NCBI RefSeq assembly: GCF_009730915.1
Contig: NC_052494.1
Location: 186,001 to 250,000, forward strand
Source: Dioscorea cayenensis subsp. rotundata
Taxonomy: Eukaryota > Streptophyta > Magnoliopsida > Dioscoreales > Dioscoreaceae
Direction: 5' to 3'
DNA length: 64,000 nucleotides
Made by a program: the position numbers and the translations under genes. Under the pieces are notes generated by a model that worked only from the letters and a program-made list of their open reading frames with translations, was not told the origin of the DNA and made no database searches. Shown here in pieces: positions 9,745 to 18,579 of this stretch. Within the stretch, counting starts at the first letter, position 1, and every line of letters begins with the position of its first letter.

Positions 9745-10962
9745 CCTTTTGAAAAGAACCCAAGGAATATCTCATGGCCTTGTTTCATAAGTTCGTACAA
9801 CTTTGTCATTGTGGCATGCTTTTGCTTCAAACGTGTGGCACATTTTTGGTTTAATGAAAGCAGCTGGACAAGGCTCTACGTCAAGTGCATGGGCCATGCA
9901 TGTCGGATAAATTGTGCCAAAAACGTAGAGCCTTGAAATAATAATCTCTCTCTCTTTATATATATGGTAATCATAAATAACATTTCCTATCAAATGAAAA
10001 ATAACAAAAGTCATAAGAGAAAATTACCAGCATACCCCTATAAAAATAGATAATTACTAATATATTCTCATAAAAGCCAAATACACTTTTATTAAAAATG
10101 CACTTACACATTTTATGAAAAAAATATTTATTATTTGTTTTCTCTTTTTTCATGTCCAAAGATTGGTGAGAAAGGATAAATGATCATTTAGTTTTTCTAT
10201 AGAATTTTTTAGTTAGCTTTTTGTTAGCAAAGTACATAATTAATGAATATAATTTTTACAAGATATGTAATCAATTTTTTTTATTTTTGTAGGGATACTC
10301 ATGTTAGTAACGAACACAATATAGACATAAATATACAAAATAATTAACGTTTCCATCAAGAAATTAAGATTTTGTGAATAATTTGCTAGACATATGACTT
10401 GATAATTAAGAAAATGGTATGCTCTAGAACAAATCATATATAAAGTAGGAGCTTTTCTTTGAATTTTTTCTTCAAAATTTCTAAGCATAAATTTTCTTCC
10501 AGATATTTATGAAAAACCCAGTCTTAAAAGAAATTGAATTTTTTACTGTCATTAATTAATGGGTCAAATCATATTAACTAGATTAAGTTGTTTAATTTAT
10601 CTTAATGTGCATATATGGTATGAAATGCAGACTTTATGCACCTAAAATAAAATTGTACACAAGAATGTTTGATTTGCTTATGTGTTTTCTCCATATATAT
10701 TTCTTGGTTGGGAGATATATTATCTACTCTATATATTAACTTATATTAAAAACTGATTAATAATTAAATTGTCATTTAATACAGATATTTTTAAAATCTT
10801 AAAATATATATTTTGATTAGTATAAGTTAAATTCGATAAACTTCAAATAAACATGTTTTTTTTAAATAAAAAAAACATAAAACAAATTCGACCTTATCTC
10901 AACTCCAGCCCAACCATCTTGCACGTCCACCAAGACTACACAAGTACAAGTGTTACAGTTTA
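9745..10962. repeat. duplicated noncoding block, copy B (partner 3205-4915)
   Basis: Collinear with 3205-4915 as described there, but more compact. The minus-strand protein-like stretch is shared in part (HALDVE-PCPAAFI-KPKMCHTFEAK) and then frameshifted, so whatever it was is not under obvious coding constraint. It lies downstream of the PR-1 gene at 11466-11960, whereas copy A lies upstream of the PR-1 gene at 1674-2086. This fits a spacer between tandem PR-1 copies. Confidence 0.8.
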
Positions 10963-11148
10963 AGTTTAATTAGTTGACACTTACAAGGACTCCCCAATTT
11001 TTTCTAATATATACATATATATAGTTATATATATATATATATATATGCATGCACGCAGGATGATAGGCTGATATATAAGTCGAGTAAAGATCTAAGAAAA
11101 CTAACTGAATTAATGCATGCGTTTGGCTCTATAAATCTAACAGCACAC

Positions 11149-11150
<2 letters not shown>

Positions 11151-11201
<51 letters not shown>
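11151..11201. repeat. (GA)n microsatellite
   Basis: About 50 bp of uninterrupted GA dinucleotides about 265 bp downstream of the PR-1 stop codon at 11466. Confidence 0.95.
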
Positions 11202-11204
<3 letters not shown>

Positions 11205-11239
11205 ATTCATTAATTTATTCAATAAGAAAGCTTTATTTA

Positions 11240-11465
11240 AAACATCTTACTCTTGATGTCTTATTCATAAGTAAAAGCATCAATGCAAACATGCAAGATG
11301 CTACTCTAAAATAACCCTTTAAACCATCATTTATTCTTTATATCCATGAGTAAATGCATGCATGCAAGCAAGATGCTACTCTAATAACACTTTAAACCAT
11401 CTTATTCTTGATATCATATTAATTCATACGTGCATGCATGGATACATGCAAGTTATAATAAGCCT
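11240..11465. repeat. short imperfect tandem repeats downstream of PR-1
   Basis: A roughly 85-90 bp unit recurs two to three times. Landmarks are GCAAGATGCTACTCTAA at about 11295 and 11370, TTTAAACCATC at about 11320 and 11391, and ATGCATGCA runs. The array ends at the PR-1 stop codon and probably forms part of its 3' UTR. Confidence 0.7.
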
Positions 11466-11960
11466 TCAATATGGGCGTCTTCCGACAACATTCCCTGGAG
11501 GGTCATAGCTACAGCACATGATGACGCCACCATTGTAACAATTTGTTCGACCACACCCAATTCTAATTGATCTTCTTGAAACTACTTGTGTGTAATGTCC
11601 ACATACCTTCCCTTCTTGGCAGGTATTGCTGGTGTAGTTATAATATGGTTTTTCTGCATTGACCCATGAATACACAGCATCATATGCATTGTACCCAGTC
11701 CAAGACCCCCAGAAGAGGTTCTCGCCATAAGGCCCATGAGAGTGGATTAACCTGCAATCACTGATCCTTTGGTTGGTGTAATTCTGAGCATAAGAAGCCA
11801 CGTCATCATCCCATATCAGTGGATCGAGATTGACCTCTTTACGAGCTTGGTTCTGGCCTCCGAGGTAGGCTCCTTGTTCGTTTTGAGCTAGGGTTTTGTC
11901 AGCCATGGCTAGAATCCTGATACATGCCAAGAAGAAAGCAAACTTTTTGGGAAAGGCCAT
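11466..11960 (-). CDS. PR-1-like secreted CAP protein, diverged copy
   Basis: A complete intronless frame of 164 residues, normal for plant PR-1. Signal peptide about residues 1-25 (cleavage near TLA/QN), then the CAP domain with [14 protein letters not shown] and all the usual cysteine positions (SDC, NTC, KVC, IGC, TNC, MCC). Two residues that are nearly fixed in the family have changed. The first cavity histidine of the HNxAR block is glutamine (QNQAR), and the tryptophan of QVVW is serine. The C-terminus PPGNVVGRRPY keeps the CAPE-peptide pattern. The gene looks translatable, but its cavity chemistry probably differs from classical PR-1. A TATA-like CTATAAATA lies about 70 bp upstream at 12028-12036. 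Confidence 0.88.
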   Translation of the reverse strand: MAFPKKFAFFLACIRILAMADKTLAQNEQGAYLGGQNQARKEVNLDPLIWDDDVASYAQNYTNQRISDCRLIHSHGPYGENLFWGSWTGYNAYDAVYSWVNAEKPYYNYTSNTCQEGKVCGHYTQVVSRRSIRIGCGRTNCYNGGVIMCCSYDPPGNVVGRRPY

Positions 11961-12027
11961 GCTTGAAGATATTAGGGTTAGGGTGTGGGTTATGGTTAGA
12001 GCTCTCTTTTGTTATTCTTTTTTGGGA

Positions 12028-12036
12028 TATTTATAG
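12028..12036 (-). promoter_or_regulatory. candidate TATA box of the diverged PR-1 gene
   Basis: CTATAAATA on the minus strand, about 70 bp upstream of the start codon. A short leader with AACCCTAA-type repeats lies between. A second CTATAAA lies slightly further upstream, so the choice is uncertain. Confidence 0.5.
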
Positions 12037-12100
12037 ATAAAAATTGATGTTTATAGGTGAAGATGGATGTTAAATTTAAGAAAATAGTCTTCTGTTTTTT

Positions 12101-12780
12101 TTCCACAAGTTTGGATATCCACTTTGAGCCTTACATCATTTTTATTAATTGCACTTCTCTTGGTACACAGTATTGTTTGAATATTCTCACATATATATAT
12201 ATATAATATGAGGCATTTTTATACATCTCTTCCCAATTTAATATATTTTCATATAATATATCTATAAAATTTCATGTCTTCTCATGTAACTTCATTGTCT
12301 TTTTTTCTTAATTGTATATATATTTCGCTATAGTCACCCAAATTTTGATGTATATTGACTAATTTTTAAGTATGACTTTTTAATATTATTTTAATTTTAA
12401 ATAAATTACCTTGTTGATTAGAGTTTCGTCCATTTTCGCTTCCCAAGGAAGTTTCTTATTTGACTAGATATATTTAATTAAAAAGAACTCAAAAATCAAA
12501 AGCACAAGCTCCTCAAGTAATTATTTCTCAATCACAAAACTCATAATTGTTTATAAATATTTGAAAAAAACTTTATTGATTTGCTTATACATACACACCT
12601 ACATGAATGAAAAAAAACTAACCAATTATATGAAAGCATAGATTCATCATTATCATTTTTTTTAAAAAAAAAATTTAAGATAAAAAAATTATAATTTAAT
12701 TTTTCTTGCGATGAGTAAATATCATTTATTTTATTATTTTATTATTTTTTGATAAGTGTGACAAAAACATATACAATCAG
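12101..12780. other. AT-rich spacer between two PR-1 genes
   Basis: AT-rich DNA between the promoter of the diverged PR-1 gene and the 3' flank of the intact PR-1 gene. It holds short TA runs near 12190. No gene, RNA or mobile element could be supported. Confidence 0.5.
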
Positions 12781-12882
12781 GTCGGGTTTGCACATTCATG
12801 CATACAAGGGACAAGCGGTTCATATGCCCTCATCCTGCCAATATGGGAATTGAGTAAATATCTAGTATTTTAACACACACAC

Positions 12883-12887
<5 letters not shown>

Positions 12888-12928
<41 letters not shown>
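12888..12928. repeat. (TA)n microsatellite
   Basis: About 40 bp of TA repeats following an ACAC stretch, about 115 bp downstream of the intact PR-1 stop codon. Confidence 0.9.
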
Positions 12929-12932
<4 letters not shown>

Positions 12933-13042
12933 GAAACTCTCATTTATTTATCATAATCAAAGCCCTTACATATGCATGCCTCATTCTTGGTATCACTTAT
13001 ATAATTAATTCATGCAGCATGTTTCTTTGAAACCCTAATCCT

Positions 13043-13543
13043 TCAATAAGGCCACTGGCCAACGATATTTCCGGCCGGCTTATAGTTGCAAATGATGAAG
13101 ATGGCACCACTGTTGCACTTCACACGAGCACAACCGATGCTCGTCGAACTCCTCCACACTACCTGAGTATAATGCCCACACTGTTTTCCGGCAGCGCAAG
13201 TGTTGCTAGCATAATCATAGTACTGTTTCTCCGACACCCAAGAGTTCACAGCGTCTGCCGCCGTGAACTCAGCTCCGGAGCCCCAGAAGATATTCTCACC
13301 GTAAGGGCCGCCGGAGTGGACCAACTGACAGTCACCAATCCTTTGGTTGGCGTAGTTCTGAGCATAGGCTGCGACGGTGGCATCCCATGTCACCTGACCG
13401 ACACCGACTGCGCTACGAGCTGAATTGTGAGGATTGATGAAGTCTTGAGCTGAGTTTTGTGCTAGGGTTTGTTTTGTCATGGCTAGACGTACCATGATGC
13501 ATGCCAAGCATAGTGCAAGCTTAGAGATGGCCATGGAGCACAT
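13043..13543 (-). CDS. PR-1, intact secreted CAP-domain protein
   Basis: The one fully canonical PR-1 in the window: 166 residues from the first Met, or 163 from the Met at 13534. The second start is in better context (CCATGG) and aligns with the paralogues. Signal peptide ends near TLA/QN. The CAP domain shows [37 protein letters not shown] and ICNY, supplying the two His and the Glu residues of the cavity plus six cysteines for three disulphides. The tail after CNYK is [11 protein letters not shown], matching the CAPE peptide pattern PxGNxxxxxPY. In the family the protein acts in the apoplast during salicylate-linked defence. Its closest relative here is the broken copy at 39969-45211, and their promoters and 3' flanks also align. 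Confidence 0.95.
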   Translation of the reverse strand: MCSMAISKLALCLACIMVRLAMTKQTLAQNSAQDFINPHNSARSAVGVGQVTWDATVAAYAQNYANQRIGDCQLVHSGGPYGENIFWGSGAEFTAADAVNSWVSEKQYYDYASNTCAAGKQCGHYTQVVWRSSTSIGCARVKCNSGAIFIICNYKPAGNIVGQWPY

Positions 13544-13562
13544 TTAGGGTTAGGGTTTTTTT
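13544..13562 (-). promoter_or_regulatory. telo-box-like leader of PR-1
   Basis: On the minus strand the leader reads AACCCTAACCCTAAATG directly before the first Met, two telomere-like repeats. The same arrangement, with two to three repeats, precedes the other PR-1 copies. Telo-box motifs are known in promoters and leaders of some plant genes; a role here is inference. Confidence 0.55.
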
Positions 13563-13610
13563 TTGGTTGGTTTAATGGTGCAAGATGGTGTGTTCTATAT
13601 ATGCTGAGGT

Positions 13611-13617
13611 TTATATA
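13611..13617 (-). promoter_or_regulatory. candidate TATA box of intact PR-1
   Basis: CTATATAAACC on the minus strand about 70 bp upstream of the start codon. It is conserved at the same distance in the paralogue promoter at 39894-39900, where the surrounding 60 bp also align. Confidence 0.7.
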
Positions 13618-13699
13618 GAATGTAGATTAGGTTTTAATCTTGGAAAAAAATGGATGGTTTGATTGACTAGAAGACTTAGATTAGAAAAAGGAAGTTGCT

Positions 13700-14480
13700 T
13701 AGAATGACCAGTAACTTCTTATTTTGATTTTTATCCCCATGTTAAGTTGTGGTTCATTGAATCTGAATTTTCTTAGTATTGAGCCATGCATGTTTCTTTG
13801 TTATCATGCTTATCTTGTTAGATTTAGTCTCTGAGTGTTTGTACATATATTATTTCTTTTAGACTTGTATATTTGTTTTTGTAGAAATATTCAACTTTAA
13901 GTGAAAGTGATGCATGGAAGTTTGCTAGTTTGGTATATATATGTGTCAAGAAAACAAGGGATGTGCATTGAATTTTAAAAATATTAACTCTATTATTCTT
14001 TTATCTCTTCTTTACGTAATTTGATCATCTTCTTGATCTGTCCATTTTTTCATGTTTACGAATTAAGAATTAATTAAGATAATATATTGAAAAGAGAAGG
14101 TCTGATTTAAGATATGTTGGAGAAGTATATATATATATATATATATTAAAAAATCTTTTGAAACAAACTTCCCAATTAAAGAATAGTTGATTGGGAATTT
14201 GAGAAGAAAATAATAATAAAAAAAAAAATCAAGGATAGGAGATTGAATAGTGTCCGATTTTAAAATGAGGAAAATAGTGCATACAAGCGAATTCAACTGT
14301 TAAATATTATAATATCTGAGCTTTTACAGAATATTGGAAAAGGGTGCCTAGCTATGAGATTTACATAAAGTATACTACACAGCTTCTAACCATTCAAATA
14401 GCAAATTATAGCATAAATTAATAATTTAAATACCATCCTATGCAATAATATAAGATTTAAAAGGATGTATATATATCAAT
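13700..14480. other. PR-1 upstream region and AT-rich spacer
   Basis: The first 150 bp (to about 13800) align with the upstream region of the broken PR-1 at 39710-39890. The rest is AT-rich with a short TA run near 14129. No gene seen. Confidence 0.5.
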
Positions 14481-14488
14481 CATATTTG

Positions 14489-14491
<3 letters not shown>

Positions 14492-14572
<81 letters not shown>
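14492..14572. repeat. long (AT)n microsatellite
   Basis: About 80 bp of nearly pure AT repeats, the longest in the window. It is prone to length error in assemblies. Confidence 0.95.
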
Positions 14573-14577
<5 letters not shown>

Positions 14578-14812
14578 GATTATATAACAATTCAAACATT
14601 GTATAGTATGTACTGAATTTTCATGAATTAACAATCATTCATTTCATCTGATAAATAATATTGGCACATTAAATTTGACTCTGGTGTTTAGTAAAAATGT
14701 GTATATATCATCTTATTAATCAGTCTTTACAATTTATTTTAATTTTTTTCCATATAAATAACAAGTTACTAATTTTCTCATTCTAGAGATCGACAGTATA
14801 TATATCAACCTC

Positions 14813-15140
14813 GGTTAATTTTTTTGATAAATCACTCAACTTTGTCGAAATATCGGTTTGCTTTCAGCACTTTGGTTTGTTTCAAAATGCTTTCACTAAA
14901 AGTCATTCAGTTTTCATGAAACAAGTCACTCGATGGATTAACATTGTCATTAGCGACGTGGAGGCTGTCGATTGGGTTTTTTTCGGTCGCCACGTCAGTG
15001 AAAATGACAATATTAATCCACCGAGTGACTTGTTTGTGAAAATTGCTAATGACTTTTAGTGAAGACTTTAAACAAAACCAAAAATTCATGAAAGAACCGA
15101 TATTTCGACAAAGTTGAGTGATTTATCAAAAAAATTAACC
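14813..15140. mobile_element. Mutator-like MITE with perfect 10-bp target duplication
   Basis: A 328-bp element starting GGTTAATTTTTTTGATAA and ending with its reverse complement, with terminal inverted repeats extending about 100 bp or more (ACTCAACTTTGTCGAAATAT in both arms). It is flanked by identical 10-bp repeats TATCAACCTC at 14803-14812 and 15141-15150. Almost the whole element is inverted repeat, so a transcript would fold into a hairpin. No protein coded. Confidence 0.93.
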
Positions 15141-15359
15141 TATCAACCTCACAAGGAAAGAATAATAGAGAGAATATTCCAAAATTCAATTGACATCTAT
15201 TGTTTTAATTAATTTCTTGACACATAAATACCAAACATACTAACATGCATGTGCATATATCCCTTTCTCTTTAAGTTCAATTCAATTAAAAATAAATAAA
15301 TAAACAAGTTTATCAGAAGTTATATACATATGTACACTCAGACTAAATCCAACAAGATA

Positions 15360-15545
15360 ACAATAATATCAAGAAAAATGTATGGCTTAGAATTAAGAAA
15401 ATGAAGATTCGAAGAACCACAACTTGTTACGGCCAACAACCAACATACATCACATAGATAGATTAGCTACGTCAATAAATAATTTAAATAGTTAAAACAT
15501 ACATATTTAAACTATTATAATGAATATGTGAACACACACTGGGTG
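15360..15545 (+). repeat. PR-1 upstream-type spacer, inverted relative of 39540-39700
   Basis: The plus strand here aligns with the reverse complement of 39540-39700 (TGGCTTAGAATTAAGAAAAT, ATACATCACAT, CAATAAATAATTT, ATATTTAAACTATTAT). The GAAGAACCACAACTTG part also matches the upstream region of the PR-1 copies. Similarity stops at about 15545, where the gypsy element probably begins. Confidence 0.65.
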
Positions 15546-15547
15546 CA

Positions 15548-15971
15548 TGTTGCAAAGGGAAACATGGATCCAGAATTAACAAACAGGTGCGGGATGGGTA
15601 CCAGGAAAAGCACTCGCCAGAATCAAGGAAAGAAGCATATTAAATACAATGATTATATTACCAAATGAAATTACTTGTATGTAAGGATTACATTAGTAAG
15701 GAGGTTGTTATTGAATGACAGCGTGTCCTGGCATACAAGATGATCGAGAGAATGCCAACTCACAAATTATTATGAATTTGTTACAAACTTGTAATGATTC
15801 GCCTATAAAGGGAATCCTGAATGAAATGAAAGGCATCTTGACAGTAAATCAATCTTCTTCTCCGCTCTTCCTTCATCTTATATTCTCTTCTCTTCCTCTC
15901 TTCCTCTACTTCTCATCTCTTCTAAGAAAACCTCCAGCCAAATCCTTTGAAGTTCCACAGATCTCCCATCA
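15548..15971 (+). repeat. 5' LTR and primer-binding site of the gypsy element
   Basis: The right end is firm: the LTR ends ...CCCATCA at 15971 and is followed at 15974 by TGGTGCTTTCATTGA, a typical gypsy primer-binding site. A TATA-like CCTATAAAGGG lies near 15801. The left end is inferred, with TGTTGCAAAG at 15548 fitting a TG start and a length near 424 bp. No 3' LTR exists to confirm it. Confidence 0.6.
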
Positions 15972-15991
15972 ATTGGTGCTTTCATTGATCC

Positions 15992-18579
15992 ATGACGGAC
16001 AGAATGATGACACGAGCACGCGCCGTTGATGAGCAACTATCATCCATGATAGACCAACTCGCTCATCACAACCAGAGACAGAACCAGGACTTATTGAAGG
16101 GGGGGGGGAGGGCTGAGGGCAAAATGTTAAATTTTTTTTTTCAGTCAACATAAATTGTATTCGATACAAAATAGTGCGATATTGTGACATTTAATTAAGA
16201 CAATTACAAAAAAACATAACATTAATGCATCTAAATGATTGAATTTGTCTTATAAAACCAATTTTGTTACGTCATTGAATCCAATTTTATTATGTGTTAA
16301 TGAATATTTATGTTTCTATGAATATGAAACCTGTGGTATAGCTAGTCTTATTGAAACCTATTTTGTTATGCATTTTACTATATAGATTTAACACTAAACA
16401 TTATTTACTTATACATATATACATTATGATACATATTAATATTTGATATTTGATATTTTCAACATTTTAACTCATCAAGGCATTTAATCAAACACATTAT
16501 AGGCATATTTATAAAAATGAAGTTTATCATTCATGTTATATTTATTTCACCCATAAATTTAATACATTCATTCTCTCATTTTCAATAAGAAGTAATACTT
16601 GATCATTGATTGTATGATCCAATAATTAAAAAAAATAAATACTAAAATATACATACTCAGTGAAAAGTAGAGAGCATGCAGTGTAGAAGCAGCCAGGTTG
16701 AAGAAGCAGCAAAGCTGAAATTTTGAATATTTTGAAATCTGCAAATAGATTTTGATTAAAAGGTAAAACTGACCTTTCAAATGTTTGAATGTTGGTTAGT
16801 TTTGATAAAGAAAGAATGAACGGCTGAGATTAATTTCATCAAGATGATTGGTTTAAGTTCGAGGCAACCTTAAGAGTCAAAATTAGTTTTCCAATGAACG
16901 GCCAGGATGAGATCATCAAATGGATGCACATTAGTTCGAGGTAATATTAGTTGGTTTGGTTTAACCAGAATGCAATTGACTCATGCTCTCAATGCACCAG
17001 TTTCATTTCGCATTCTGAAGTTTCGTAAATTATAAAAGCATAGTTTCAAACTTGGTTGGTTTTCTGCTTTTCCTTTGAACATCTCATCTTCCATGAATTA
17101 TCCCGACTTGTACAAATGTTTTTTGAGGTCGAGTTGAATACAAAAGTTCTTCCTCATGGTCTTTAGTATCTATGTAGTGATTATCAAGGTGGATGAGAGG
17201 TTGCTGGCAGGGCTGGCATGGCCGAAGGGGGGGATGGTTTGCATGGTTCTATAACTTCTATGTTTTCCGGTCAAATAAAAAAAAACCTTGCCGGTGTCGG
17301 GAGGGGCTGAAGCCCCTGCTAGCCCCCCCTTGGTTCAGTCCCTGGTCACAACTCCATCTTCTCCAAGATTGATTCACTCTGTTCTACGGTTCAACAACAT
17401 TCTGAATCGTTTGATCTCTTACCGAAATCCCACTCTGACTCTTTTGACATCCTCCGAAGCTCTCTTGTTGCCCAACAGACGGTTATGGAAGAGATGATGG
17501 TGAAGCTCCAATATCTCGACAAGGCATCCTCTACCTCGGCATCACCTTTCTCATCAGGCCAACCATCATTACTGCCACTACCCTCATCTAACCCAATTAC
17601 TCCACTTCCTTCATCATCACCCTTACTACCTTCATCCCTCCATTCCAACACATCGGGGTTCCCACCCCATCCACCTAAGGTCGAGGTTCCGATGTTCTCC
17701 GGCAAAGACGTCCCAGGATGGTTATTTCAAATTAACCATTACTTCTTTTTACATCAAATCCTCACAGATCAACGTCCTGCCATGGCGGCTTTCTATATGA
17801 CCGGACCGGCACGGCAGTGGTTCCAGTGGCTTTACTCAACCGACCAACTGTCTCCATGGGACGATTTCGTCAGGAAGCTGGAATTGCGTTTCAGGCCGTC
17901 TTTATTTGTGAACCATGAAGCTTCTCTATTTAAGCTAAAGCATATATCCTCTGTCATGGTATTCCTTGAAGAATTCGAGAGTCTCTCCACTCGGATTACA
18001 GATCTAAGCCAGAGAAGCCTACTCAATTGCTTCCTGTTGGGCCTTAGAGAAGATATCCAGTGTGAGCTCTGTATCCTTAAACCGAGAAATCTCCATGATG
18101 TGGTTGGCATGGCAAAGCTCGTGGAGGACAAATTCTCCACCGCGTGATCGGCTATGAGTCGGCCAATGTTTCCCCGGCCATCAGCACTGGTTCACCCATC
18201 TATTGTTCACCGGTTTGCTACACTGCCGATCAAACGTTTAACGCTGATGGAGATGGTTGCCAGGAGGGTGAAGGGCCTATGCTTCAACTGCGATTCCAAA
18301 TTTACTCCAGGTCATAAATGCAACCCCGCTTTTTTTCTTTGCTTGATGATTGAGCAGGATGACTCGGGAGAGGGCACACACTTACCGGAAAAGGATCCTC
18401 CACCGGACGTCGTGCCAATTATTCCGGTGGACAGTGAACCCAACATACCATTGAGCACCGACCTCCCTTCTATTTTATTTCATGCACTGATGGGGAAACT
18501 CATCCATTCTACACTAAAGCTCGTGGGATCCATCAATGGCCAGGATGTCATCGTGCTCGTGGATGGGGGGCTCGACGAA
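15992..18579 (+). pseudogene. gypsy gag-protease, split by a hAT insertion
   Basis: Gag starts at ATG 15992, 18 bp after the primer-binding site begins, and runs 31 codons to 16084. The frame resumes exactly at 17353 after the inserted element, passes MEEMMVKL and the capsid-type region (PARQWFQW) and reaches a TGA at 18145. Reading on in the same frame gives a zinc knuckle (CFNCDSKFTPGHKC) and a retropepsin motif near VDGG. There an extra G in a G-run at about 18568 shifts the frame; the continuation NFIQSRLA is in another frame to 18783. Multiple independent lesions show this is not functional. Confidence 0.85.
16085..17344. mobile_element. hAT-like non-autonomous element inside gypsy gag
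   Basis: A 1260-bp insertion starts CAGGACT and ends AGTCCCTG (inverted, CAGGGACT), each followed inward by a G-rich block. Flanks are 8-bp near-duplicates GACAGAAC (16077-16084) and GTCACAAC (17345-17352), 6 of 8 matching. Removing the element plus one flank copy rejoins the gag frame exactly. The 8-bp duplication and CAGGG terminus fit hAT. No transposase was found inside. Confidence 0.82.

Noticed and set aside
13172-13423. Plus-strand 83-codon frame opposite intact PR-1
   Set aside because: Mirror frame of a conserved PR-1 gene. The product is not recognisable and it shares no independent features.
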